Of a stretch of 12,506 nucleotides of DNA, positions 6,008 to 12,506 are shown in pieces; position 1 is the first letter of the stretch, and every line of letters begins with the position of its first letter. Made by a program: the position numbers and the translations under genes. This stretch comes from an uncultured Ruminococcus sp. (GTDB lineage: Bacteria; Bacillota_A; Clostridia; Oscillospirales; Acutalibacteraceae). The stretch covers positions 1 to 12,506 of the forward strand of contig CACYEJ010000256.1 in the NCBI GenBank assembly GCA_902773395.1, given 5' to 3'. The notes beneath the pieces are model-generated. The model was not told where the DNA came from. It made no database searches and was given only the letters and a program-made list of their open reading frames with translations.

Positions 6008-7148
6008 ATCTATTTTCTACTGTATAATTGCAGCAGTATGTTTTATTGTGTTGTCGGGGTGCAGCAGGACGGAGATAATACCGGAAACCCATATGGAAAT
6101 TGACGGCGTTTCTTTTGAACAGAGAATCCCCCTTAAATATGCGGAGCAGTTTGCCGTTGATAAGTACGGCAATGGGTATCATGTGATTTATACCGGCGAC
6201 GGCAAAAGCTATCTTCTTGTGCCGAAAGGTGAGCGGATACCTGAGAATCTTGATAAAACTATGACAATTATAAATACTCCTGTTGATAATGTGTACATGG
6301 CGGCTACCTCGGTAATGGGCTTGTTTGATGATATCGGCTGCGGAAATGCAGTTAAGTTTTCGGGCACAAAAGCAGACGACTGGTATATTGAATATGCGAA
6401 AAATGCCCTTGAAAGCGGCGACATGCTCTATGCCGGAAAGTACAGTGAACCTGATTATGAGCTGCTGCTGTCGAGCGGTTGTACGCTTGCAGTTGAGTCA
6501 ACGATGATAGAGCATACTCCCGATGTAAAGGAGAAGTTGGAAGAGCTTGGAATACCGGTGTTTGTTGATTATTCAAGCTATGAATCCCACCCGTTGGGCA
6601 GGAGCGAGTGGATAAAGGTTTACGGAGCAATGCTCGGTGAAAGTGATAAAGCAGAAAGTCTGTTTAATGCTCAGGCGGAAAAGCTGGAAAATCTGAAATC
6701 TTCCACAACAGGAAAAACCGCCGTATTCTTTTATATAAATAATGCCGGTCAGCCTGTAACTCGAAAGTCCGGAGATTATATTACAAAAATGATAGAGCTT
6801 GCCGGCGGTGAAAATGTTTTTAAGAACCTCGGCGGCGAGGGCTTTTCAACGGTAACGCTGGAATGGGAGGAGTTTTATACTTCCGCTAAAGATGCCGATG
6901 TGATAATATATAACAGCACTATCTCAGGTGAAATATCTTCCCTTGATGAACTAATACAAAAAAATAGTTTGTTGGCAGATTTTAAAGCGGTGAAGAACGG
7001 AGAGGTCTGGTGTACACGAAACAATCTCTATCAGGAAACTATGAAAACAGGCTCGGTTATATCAGATTTTAATACAGTATTTACCGATGATACAGAAAAC
7101 AATCCGCCTGAATTTTTATTCAAACTGGAAAGCGGTGATTCGGATTAA
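5994..7148 (+). CDS. ABC transporter substrate-binding lipoprotein (B12/siderophore/heme class)
   Basis: 384 residues, a lipoprotein that captures the ligand outside the membrane and delivers it to the permease encoded next. The signal peptide is clear: a basic start (MLKSKS), a hydrophobic core and lipobox LSGC with the lipidated Cys at 23. The mature part has the two-lobed helical-backbone pattern of the BtuF/FhuD/FepB class: TIINTPVDNVYMAATSVMGLFDDIG in the first lobe, the SGCTLAVES region with EELGIPVFVDYSS, and a second-lobe region MIELAGGENVF with DADVIIYNST. The start overlaps the end of the preceding gene by 14 bp, so the two are coupled. Under a cobalamin riboswitch the ligand is probably a corrinoid, cobalt complex or related tetrapyrrole; the sequence does not say which. 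Confidence 0.88.
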   Translation: MLKSKSIFYCIIAAVCFIVLSGCSRTEIIPETHMEIDGVSFEQRIPLKYAEQFAVDKYGNGYHVIYTGDGKSYLLVPKGERIPENLDKTMTIINTPVDNVYMAATSVMGLFDDIGCGNAVKFSGTKADDWYIEYAKNALESGDMLYAGKYSEPDYELLLSSGCTLAVESTMIEHTPDVKEKLEELGIPVFVDYSSYESHPLGRSEWIKVYGAMLGESDKAESLFNAQAEKLENLKSSTTGKTAVFFYINNAGQPVTRKSGDYITKMIELAGGENVFKNLGGEGFSTVTLEWEEFYTSAKDADVIIYNSTISGEISSLDELIQKNSLLADFKAVKNGEVWCTRNNLYQETMKTGSVISDFNTVFTDDTENNPPEFLFKLESGDSD

Positions 7149-8160
7149 CAGCAGAAATATAAGATATATAGGAGTATTTGCTGTACTTGTGATGCTAACG
7201 GTAATTGTCCTTTCAATGAATATATTCATAGGCAGTGCAGATATTAGTTTTTCTCAGGTAATAAGTGCTTTGTTTACGAATACCGCTGATGAAGCGCTGT
7301 CAGGCATTCTTTGGAAAATCCGCATACCACGGGCGTTGGCAGCTCTGATATTAGGCGGTTCGCTAGCCTTGTCCGGATACCTAATGCAGACATTCTTCCA
7401 TAATCCGATTGCAGGACCTTTTGTGTTGGGAGTTTCGTCCGGTGCAAAGCTAACGGTTGCTGTTGTGATGATATTTGCCGCAAGCCATTTTTATACGGTA
7501 AATTCTGCTGTTATGATATTGTCAGCTTTTGTGGGTTCTATGATGTCTTTGGCGTTTGTGCTTGTTGTATCGGATAAATTTAAAAGTGCTTCAATGCTTG
7601 TAGTGTGCGGAGTTATGATTGGATATATATGTTCGGCTATAACTGATTTTGTTGTCACATTTGCTGATGATTCTGATATTGTAAATTTGCATAACTGGTC
7701 ACGGGGTACATTTTCTGGTACAGCTATGACGAATGTCAGGGTAATGGCTGTTGCTGTTTTTGCTGCATTTGCGGCGGTGTTAGCCTTGTCGAAGCCTATA
7801 GGTGCGTATCGGCTTGGCGAGAATTACGCACGCAATCTGGGTGTAAATGTATCGAGGCTAAGAGTTGTGTTAATACTGTTGTCGGGGCTTTTATCCGCTT
7901 GTGTGACAGCCTTTGCAGGACCGGTTTCGTTTGTAGGAATTGCCGTGCCGCATATCGTAAAGGCGATGTTTAAAACCTCAAAGCCAATAATTCTGATACC
8001 GGCGTGTTTCTTAGGCGGCAGCATATTCTGTATGGTTTGTGATATGATTGCACGAACAGCATTTGCCCCAACAGAACTAAGTATCAGTACCGTGACGGCA
8101 ATTTTCGGGGCACCCGTAGTAATAGCCGTTATGCTCAAAAGAAAGAAAGGTGAGCTTTAA
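7135..8160 (+). CDS. ABC transporter permease, FecCD/BtuC family
   Basis: 341 residues from GTG 7135, a typical FecCD/BtuC length. ATG 7087 in the same frame would overlap the lipoprotein gene by 62 bp, so the GTG (14-bp overlap) seems more likely, although GGAAAG is only 2 nt away from it. The protein is highly hydrophobic, with about ten predicted helices. Family hallmarks are the region RIPRALAALILGGSLALSG after the first helix, HNPIAGPFVLGVSSGA, LNLHNWSRGTF-like NLHNWSRGTFSG in mid-sequence, LGVNVSRLR (the coupling helix that contacts the ATPase) and GPVSFVGIAVPHIVK. It would form a homodimeric channel in the cytoplasmic membrane for the ligand captured by the lipoprotein. Its stop codon TAA shares a base with the next ATG. 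Confidence 0.93.
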   Translation: MIRINSRNIRYIGVFAVLVMLTVIVLSMNIFIGSADISFSQVISALFTNTADEALSGILWKIRIPRALAALILGGSLALSGYLMQTFFHNPIAGPFVLGVSSGAKLTVAVVMIFAASHFYTVNSAVMILSAFVGSMMSLAFVLVVSDKFKSASMLVVCGVMIGYICSAITDFVVTFADDSDIVNLHNWSRGTFSGTAMTNVRVMAVAVFAAFAAVLALSKPIGAYRLGENYARNLGVNVSRLRVVLILLSGLLSACVTAFAGPVSFVGIAVPHIVKAMFKTSKPIILIPACFLGGSIFCMVCDMIARTAFAPTELSISTVTAIFGAPVVIAVMLKRKKGEL

Positions 8161-8912
8161 TGGAGCAGTATGCCCTGTCTGTTGATAGATTGACAGTTGG
8201 CTATCAGTCACCGTTAATCTCCGAGATTTGCTTTCAAGTGAAAAAAGGTCAGATTATGACTTTGATAGGTGCAAACGGTTCCGGTAAATCGACTATTTTA
8301 AAAACAATCTCAGGACATTTAAAAAAAATTGGCGGAAATGTTTACTTTGATGGCAAAAGCTCAGAGGATATCTCCGAGAAAGATAAGGCGAGAAAGTTGT
8401 CCGTATTGTTGACAGAGCGTATTTCGCCGGAGCTGATGACGTGCCGTGATGTGGTGGAAACAGGACGATACCCCTATACTGGACATTTTGGCAGACTTTC
8501 CCAAAAAGACCATGAAGCTGTACAAAACGCAATGGAGCTTGTTGAAATAGAAGCTTTTGCGGAGAATGATTTTTTACAAATAAGCGACGGTCAGCGGCAG
8601 AGAGTTTTGCTTGCAAAAGCAATCTGTCAGGAACCGGATATATTGATACTTGACGAGCCTACGTCATTTCTGGATATTCACCATAAGATACTGTTTCTTG
8701 AAACCGTGCGAAAGCTTGCCCTTGAAAAACAGATAGCTATAATTGTATCTATGCACGAGCTGGAGCTTGCAGAGAAAATATCCGATTATACTGTTTGCGT
8801 GAAAGACGGCAAAATTACTCACATGGGCAAGCCGGACGACATATTTCAAGCGGCGGTTATCTGCAAATTATTTGATATCTCCGAGGAGAATTATCATAAA
8901 TATTTACTCTGA
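8160..8912 (+). CDS. ABC transporter ATP-binding protein, FepC/BtuD family
   Basis: 250 residues, the nucleotide-binding subunit that powers the importer. Walker A GANGSGKST is at 37-45, the signature motif is ISDGQRQR (141-148), Walker B ILILDEP is at 161-167 and the switch His is at 199 (SMHE). The Q-loop position reads LLTERIS, with Glu-Arg instead of the usual Gln, and the signature starts SDG rather than SGG; similar variants occur in this subfamily, so I do not read them as inactivating. The start codon overlaps the permease stop by one base (TAATG), implying translational coupling and one-to-one production with the permease. The ligand is as uncertain as for its partners. Confidence 0.95.
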   Translation: MEQYALSVDRLTVGYQSPLISEICFQVKKGQIMTLIGANGSGKSTILKTISGHLKKIGGNVYFDGKSSEDISEKDKARKLSVLLTERISPELMTCRDVVETGRYPYTGHFGRLSQKDHEAVQNAMELVEIEAFAENDFLQISDGQRQRVLLAKAICQEPDILILDEPTSFLDIHHKILFLETVRKLALEKQIAIIVSMHELELAEKISDYTVCVKDGKITHMGKPDDIFQAAVICKLFDISEENYHKYLL

Positions 8913-8964
8913 AAACTTAATTAACATATTCACATAAATTCAAGTTTAGAAAGGAAAAGATAAT

Positions 8965-9945
8965 ATGAAAAATTTTTTTAAGGTAACTATTGCAGCAGTG
9001 CTTGCACTCTCTGTTATGATGCTTGCAGGCTGCGATAAGTCATCGGATAACAAATCAGCAAATGCTTCTCAGAAGAATTCTTCCACAGATGCCGTTGTAG
9101 AAACAATGACCTCTCCCGATGAGAAAACAGCAACCTCCACAGAGCCTTCCGCTGATAAGCCTGTAATCCTTGTAGTAAGCTTTGGCACAAGCTACAACGA
9201 CACAAGAGAAAAGACAATTGATGCAATCGAAAATAAGATTGCAGAGGCTTACCCTGATTACGAGGTAAGAAGAGCTTTCACAAGTCAGATTATCATTGAC
9301 AAGCTCAAAGAAAGAGATAACCTTGAAATCGACAATGTTGAAGAGGCACTCGACAGAATTGTTGCAGACGGTGTAAAGACTCTTATCGTTCAGCCTACTC
9401 ACCTTATGAGCGGCTATGAGTACAGCGACCTTGCCGCTGCTGTTGAGGAGTACTCTGAAAAAATCGACAATGTATCCATGGGTAAGCCGCTTCTCAGCTA
9501 TGACGAGGATTTTGACGCCGTAGCGGCAGCTCTTCCTGAGATTACAAAGGATTACAACAAAGACGGTACGGCTGTTGTATTTATGGGTCACGGTACAGAG
9601 CACGAATCTAACGAGGTATACGTTAAGCTTCAGGAGCAGGTTACTGCTATAGGTTACAATAATTACTATATAGGTACAGTTGAAGCTACTCCTACACTTG
9701 ACGATATGGTAGCAGCAGTTAAGAAAGGCGATTATAAGAAAGTTGTACTGCAGCCTTTAATGGTTGTTGCAGGTGACCACGCTAACAACGATATGGCAGG
9801 CGATGAGGACGATTCGTGGAAGTCGGTATTTGAGAAAGAGGGCTTCGAGGTTGAGTGTGTGCTCAGCGGCTTGGGAGAATTTCCGGAGATTCAGTCTATT
9901 TATGTTGACCATGTAGGTGCTGCAATTGCAGAGCTTGGCGAATAA
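8965..9945 (+). CDS. cbiK: Lipoprotein-anchored sirohydrochlorin cobaltochelatase, CbiK family
   Basis: 326 residues. CbiK inserts Co2+ into sirohydrochlorin at the entry to anaerobic cobalamin synthesis. The C-terminal 260 residues show the CbiK fold: ILVVSFGTSYNDTR (68-81), VQPTHLMSGYEY (142-153), MGHGTEHESN (207-216), GTVEATP (237-243) and VAGDHANNDMAGD (268-280). His209, Glu240 and His272 are spaced as the metal-binding residues of known CbiK proteins, so the site looks intact. The first 65 residues are unusual for the enzyme: a signal peptide with lipobox LAGC (lipidated Cys23) and a Ser/Thr/Asn/Lys linker. It would therefore be extracellular, tethered to the membrane. Periplasmic CbiK forms are known in Desulfovibrio. 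The start has an AGAAAGGAA site (8946-8954). Ile codons are mostly ATT/ATC, unlike the ATA-rich neighbours, suggesting high expression. Confidence 0.9.
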   Translation: MKNFFKVTIAAVLALSVMMLAGCDKSSDNKSANASQKNSSTDAVVETMTSPDEKTATSTEPSADKPVILVVSFGTSYNDTREKTIDAIENKIAEAYPDYEVRRAFTSQIIIDKLKERDNLEIDNVEEALDRIVADGVKTLIVQPTHLMSGYEYSDLAAAVEEYSEKIDNVSMGKPLLSYDEDFDAVAAALPEITKDYNKDGTAVVFMGHGTEHESNEVYVKLQEQVTAIGYNNYYIGTVEATPTLDDMVAAVKKGDYKKVVLQPLMVVAGDHANNDMAGDEDDSWKSVFEKEGFEVECVLSGLGEFPEIQSIYVDHVGAAIAELGE

Positions 9946-9979
9946 TTGATTTTATCAGATATGTTATTAAGTTGAATCA

Positions 9980-10018
9980 TTACTGCCGCCGCTGATTATT
10001 AGTGACGGCGGTAATTTT
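9980..10018 (+). terminator. GC-rich intergenic hairpin, possible attenuator
   Basis: A 14-bp stem with one mismatch (9980-9993 with 10001-10014), a 7-nt loop and only four Ts. It lies 34 bases after the chelatase stop and ends just before the ribosome binding site GAGGGG of the next gene. It could end part of the transcripts, or protect the 3' end of an abundant upstream mRNA, without closing the operon. Confidence 0.5.
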
Positions 10019-10032
10019 GTGAGGGGATTTCC

Positions 10033-10593
10033 ATGAAAAAAATAATATCAGTTTTGTTTGTAATTTTAACACTTTCATTATTTACCGCCAGTGCAGAGGA
10101 GCTGTCTGAGAATTCGTCGTTATCTATTGAAAACCTGAATGAAGGAGTATATAATATTAATGTTAAATCAAGTTCTTCAATGTTTCGAATTGTGAATTGC
10201 GAGCTTGAAGTTGGCGGCGGTGAGATGACGGCTGTTATGACGCTCAGCGGTACGGGATATGAAAAGCTGTTTATGGGTACGGGAGAAGAAGCGTTAAATG
10301 CCTCTGATGATAAATACATTTATTTTGTTGAGAACAGCGAAGGACAATACACATATACAGTTCCGGTAGAAGCACTTGACAGCGAAATTGACTGTGCGGC
10401 GTGGAGTATTAGAAAAGAAAAATGGTATGATAGGAAAATTATTTTTCAGTCGGATACACTCCCTGACGAAGCATTCAGAAAGCCATTTAATAAGATGTAT
10501 ATAATTATTCCCACAGCAGCATTGACAGCGGTTGCGGTGATTATAGTTTTAGTAATAAAACAAAAGAATAAGGAATCAAAAAATGAAAATTGA
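10033..10593 (+). CDS. Exported, membrane-anchored surface protein of the B12 locus
   Basis: 186 residues with a classic layout: signal peptide (MKKIISVLFVILTLSLFTASA, likely cut after Ala21), a beta-rich extracellular domain (about 35-145), then one transmembrane helix (about 155-175) and a basic tail (KQKNKESKNEN). The domain opens with NLNEGVYNINVKSSSSMF and includes ELEVGGGEMTAVMTLSGTGYEKLFMGTGEEA, YTVPVEALDSEIDCAAWS and RKEKWYDRKI. The layout and the opening NEGVYNI/NDGEYKI pattern match the protein at 5576, and both resemble NEAT-like iron-transport-associated domains, though I would not claim heme binding. It overlaps cbiC by 11 bp, so it is made together with a cobalamin enzyme. A role in presenting a metal or tetrapyrrole to the chelatase or the importer is inference. 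Confidence 0.8.
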   Translation: MKKIISVLFVILTLSLFTASAEELSENSSLSIENLNEGVYNINVKSSSSMFRIVNCELEVGGGEMTAVMTLSGTGYEKLFMGTGEEALNASDDKYIYFVENSEGQYTYTVPVEALDSEIDCAAWSIRKEKWYDRKIIFQSDTLPDEAFRKPFNKMYIIIPTAALTAVAVIIVLVIKQKNKESKNEN

Positions 10594-11248
10594 AAACATA
10601 AATCCAAACGATATAGAGCGAACAAGTATGCAAATAATCGAAAGCGAACTTGGAGATACATCACATCTTACCCCCGAAGAAAAGCTTGTAGTCAAAAGAG
10701 TTATACACGCTACAGCGGATTTTGAGTATCTGGAAAACTTAAAATTTTCTCAAAATGCAGTAAGCACAGCGAAGAGCGTGCTGCGGCAGGGTGCTGTAAT
10801 TGTAACGGATACACAAATGGCTTGTTCGGGAATAAGCAAACCGGCTCTCAAAAAACTGGGCTGCGATATTCACTGCTTCATGTCGGACAGCGATGTTGCC
10901 GAAAAATCCAAGCTAAACGGTACAACAAGAGCAGTTGCCGCAGTTGAAAAGGCAGCTCAGATGTTTCGTGACAAAAACATAATATTTGTGGTTGGCAATG
11001 CACCTACGGCACTAATACGTATCTCGGAACTTATTGAAAAAGGAGAAGTATCTCCGTCATTGGTTATTGGTACTCCGGTTGGTTTTGTGAATGTGGTATT
11101 GTCAAAAAAGATGATAATGCAAACCGATGTTCCGTATATCGTAGCAGACGGAAGAAAAGGCGGAAGCACAGTTGCCGCAGCGATATGCAACGCATTGCTG
11201 TATCAGGTGTATGGCAGGACAAGCGGACAAATAATTACTGAGAATTGA
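10583..11248 (+). CDS. cbiC: Cobalt-precorrin-8 methylmutase CbiC
   Basis: 221 residues, close to the usual CbiC/CobH length. It moves a methyl group from C-11 to C-12 of cobalt-precorrin-8 to give cobyrinic acid, in the cytoplasm. The catalytic His is at 42 in VIHATADFEY, matching His43 of CobH. Other family motifs are TDTQMACSGI (76-85), VVGNAPTALIRI, IGTPVGFVNVVLSK and DGRKGGSTVAAAICNALLY near the C-terminus. The start ATG lies within the 3' end of the preceding gene (11-bp overlap) with AAGGA (10570-10574) 8 nt upstream. The enzyme appears complete. Confidence 0.97.
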   Translation: MKIENINPNDIERTSMQIIESELGDTSHLTPEEKLVVKRVIHATADFEYLENLKFSQNAVSTAKSVLRQGAVIVTDTQMACSGISKPALKKLGCDIHCFMSDSDVAEKSKLNGTTRAVAAVEKAAQMFRDKNIIFVVGNAPTALIRISELIEKGEVSPSLVIGTPVGFVNVVLSKKMIMQTDVPYIVADGRKGGSTVAAAICNALLYQVYGRTSGQIITEN

Positions 11249-11257
11249 TGTGACAAA

Positions 11258-12421
11258 ATGTTAGAGGAATATATTTACCACGGAACAAAAAAACTTCGCT
11301 GCGGCTATACTACAGGCTCATGTGCGGCAGCCGCAGCCAAGGCAGCAGCTAAGATGCTTATAAGCGGTGAGCTTGTGAACAAGATTTCACTTGATACACC
11401 TAAGGGGATAATTTTGACGCTTGACGTTCTTGAAAGCAGTATAGAAAACGAATATGCAATATGTGCAGTTCAAAAGGACAGCGGCGATGACCCTGACATC
11501 ACTAACGGAATCTTAGTTTATGCAAAATGTGAAAGAATACCTTTCGGAATAGAAATTGACGGCGGCGTAGGTGTCGGCAGAGTGACGAAAAAAGGATTAA
11601 ATCAGCCTGTAGGTGCAGCCGCAATAAACAGCGTTCCCAGACAAATGATAACAAATGCGGTGTCTGAAATGTGTGAAATGTATGATTATCACGAAGGGAT
11701 TAAGGTAACAATTTCTATTCCAAAGGGTGTTGAGCTTGCTTCAAAGACGTTTAATCCCAGATTGGGTATTATCGGCGGATTATCGGTAATAGGTACAACA
11801 GGCATTGTCGAACCTATGAGCAATTCTGCACTGGTGGAAACAATTCGTACTGAGGAAAAAGTTCTCCGTGCCCAGAATGTCAAATATTTATTGCTCACAA
11901 TAGGCAATTATTCCAAAAGCTTCTTGGCTGATAAGCTGCCGAATGTGCTTGATAAAAGCGTGATGTGCAGCAATTTTATCGGCGATGCTGTCGAAATTGC
12001 ATTGGAGCTTGGATTTGAGGGGGTTCTGATTGTCGGGCATATTGGAAAGCTTGTCAAGCTTGGTGCAGGTATCATGAATACACATTCCTCACAGGCAGAC
12101 GGAAGAATGGACGTGCTTGTTACGTGCGGTGTGCTTGCGGACGTAGATGTGAATATCCTGAAACGGCTGCCCGATTGTGCCACGGTAGACGCAGCACTTT
12201 ACGAACTTGATAAAGTAGGTAAAATAGACGATGTAGCTCGTGTGCTAATGCAGAGAACGCAGCATTATCTTGACGCAAAGGTAAAGGGAGAAATAAACAT
12301 AGCTGCGGTCATGTTCTCCGATAAATACGGAATAATCGGTAAGACAAAGACGGCAGATGAGCTGTTATTAAAAATATCTTCAAACAACTATACTCAAAAT
12401 CTAAAATATCTATCGCAATAA
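11258..12421 (+). CDS. cbiD: Cobalt-precorrin-5B C1-methyltransferase CbiD
   Basis: 387 residues, normal for CbiD. It methylates C-1 of cobalt-precorrin-5B in the anaerobic pathway, using S-adenosylmethionine; no aerobic counterpart is homologous. Family features are the N-terminal RCGYTTGSCAAAAAKAAA (14-31), DSGDDPDITNG (73-83), GGVGVGRVTKKGL, IPKGVELASKTFNPRLGI, GIVEPMSNSAL and the C-terminal GHIGKLVKLGAGIMNTHSSQADGRM. The start is 9 nt after the cbiC stop, with only a weak ribosome binding site, so translation probably depends on coupling. It is the last gene in the window; the other cbi genes are not here. Confidence 0.97.
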   Translation: MLEEYIYHGTKKLRCGYTTGSCAAAAAKAAAKMLISGELVNKISLDTPKGIILTLDVLESSIENEYAICAVQKDSGDDPDITNGILVYAKCERIPFGIEIDGGVGVGRVTKKGLNQPVGAAAINSVPRQMITNAVSEMCEMYDYHEGIKVTISIPKGVELASKTFNPRLGIIGGLSVIGTTGIVEPMSNSALVETIRTEEKVLRAQNVKYLLLTIGNYSKSFLADKLPNVLDKSVMCSNFIGDAVEIALELGFEGVLIVGHIGKLVKLGAGIMNTHSSQADGRMDVLVTCGVLADVDVNILKRLPDCATVDAALYELDKVGKIDDVARVLMQRTQHYLDAKVKGEINIAAVMFSDKYGIIGKTKTADELLLKISSNNYTQNLKYLSQ

Positions 12422-12506
12422 AGTTTTGATCAAACTTTTTTAAAAGTTTGCGGGTCGAGGGCAGAGCCCCGTCGCTGACGAAACAAATTAGCGTAGGAAA
12501 ATAAAC
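12422..12506. repeat. Hairpin-rich intergenic tail, possibly a dispersed repeat
   Basis: Three short dyads follow cbiD: CAAACTTTT/AAAAGTTTG (12431-12439 with 12442-12450), GGGC/GCCC around a 3-nt loop (12459-12462 with 12466-12469) and CGTC-GCT-GACG (12470-12480). The GC jump relative to the surroundings and the absence of a U-tract after the stems are unlike a simple terminator. It resembles the short multi-stem intergenic elements repeated in Clostridia genomes, but only one copy is visible here and the window ends within or just after it. Confidence 0.45.

Noticed and set aside
7824..8138. Antisense ORF of 104 residues opposite the permease gene
   Set aside because: It is a shadow of the strongly supported FecCD-family frame, without motifs or start signals.
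8293..8622. Antisense ORF of 109 residues opposite the ATPase gene
   Set aside because: It is opposite a frame with all ABC ATPase motifs and has no independent support.
8160..8912. ATPase inactivated by variant Q-loop and signature (LLTER, SDGQ)
   Set aside because: Walker A, Walker B and the switch His are intact, and such variants are familiar in this importer subfamily, so loss of function is not supported.
9055..9603. Long antisense ORF (182 residues) opposite the chelatase gene
   Set aside because: It lies fully opposite a well-supported coding frame, has no ribosome binding site or recognisable domain, and its composition is that of a reverse-strand shadow.
1..12506. CRISPR array, tRNA, rRNA or transposase genes
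   Set aside because: I looked for regularly spaced repeats, cloverleaf-like segments and transposase-like proteins and saw none.

Overview
The window looks like a chromosomal segment of a low-GC anaerobic Bacillota, most likely class Clostridia (Ruminococcaceae/Oscillospiraceae-like). This rests on the AT-rich intergenic DNA, strong sigma-A type promoters, AGGAGG-type ribosome binding sites, a PcrA helicase of the Gram-positive type, lipoprotein substrate capture and the anaerobic (Cbi) branch of cobalamin synthesis. All convincing genes lie on the + strand. The species cannot be fixed from the sequence alone.

Layout. (1) 2-619: the 3' end of a pcrA DNA helicase gene that begins outside the window. 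(2) 620-1463: AT-rich spacer holding a small orphan two-helix membrane protein (881-1195). Its promoter is overlapped by a perfect 15-bp inverted repeat, and a hairpin terminator follows it. (3) 1464-4924: a tight three-gene operon with its own extended -10 promoter and a strong terminator. It encodes a GshA-type glutamate-cysteine ligase, a class II (Ntn) glutamine amidotransferase of the YafJ/EgtC kind, and a second, GCS2-family (EgtA-like) glutamate-cysteine ligase. Two families of gamma-glutamyl ligase around an amidohydrolase, with no glutathione synthetase, is the most unusual arrangement here and could be an undescribed gamma-glutamyl or thiol pathway. (4) 5034-5454: a promoter, a cobalamin (AdoCbl-type) riboswitch and a long terminator hairpin. 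(5) 5576-12421: the riboswitch-controlled run of eight genes: an anchored surface domain protein, an ABC importer (lipoprotein, permease, ATPase), a lipoprotein form of the cobaltochelatase CbiK, a second anchored surface protein, and CbiC and CbiD of anaerobic corrin-ring synthesis. (6) 12422-12506: a hairpin-rich non-coding tail that resembles a dispersed intergenic repeat.

How the genes fit together. The B12 region joins uptake from outside the cell (surface proteins, lipoprotein, ABC importer) with intracellular corrin synthesis (CbiC, CbiD) under one B12-sensing switch. The odd element is a chelatase predicted to sit outside the membrane beside the importer, which suggests it handles or binds a metal or tetrapyrrole extracellularly rather than acting as the cytoplasmic chelatase. 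The first surface protein has no recognisable signal peptide, and a (GT)5 tract lies at its 5' end, so it may be damaged or phase-variable. In the thiol-like operon, the family roles suggest that ligases make gamma-glutamyl products and the Ntn enzyme hydrolyses or transfers from a gamma-glutamyl group. This parallels the EgtA/EgtC pair of ergothioneine synthesis, but the substrate here is unknown.
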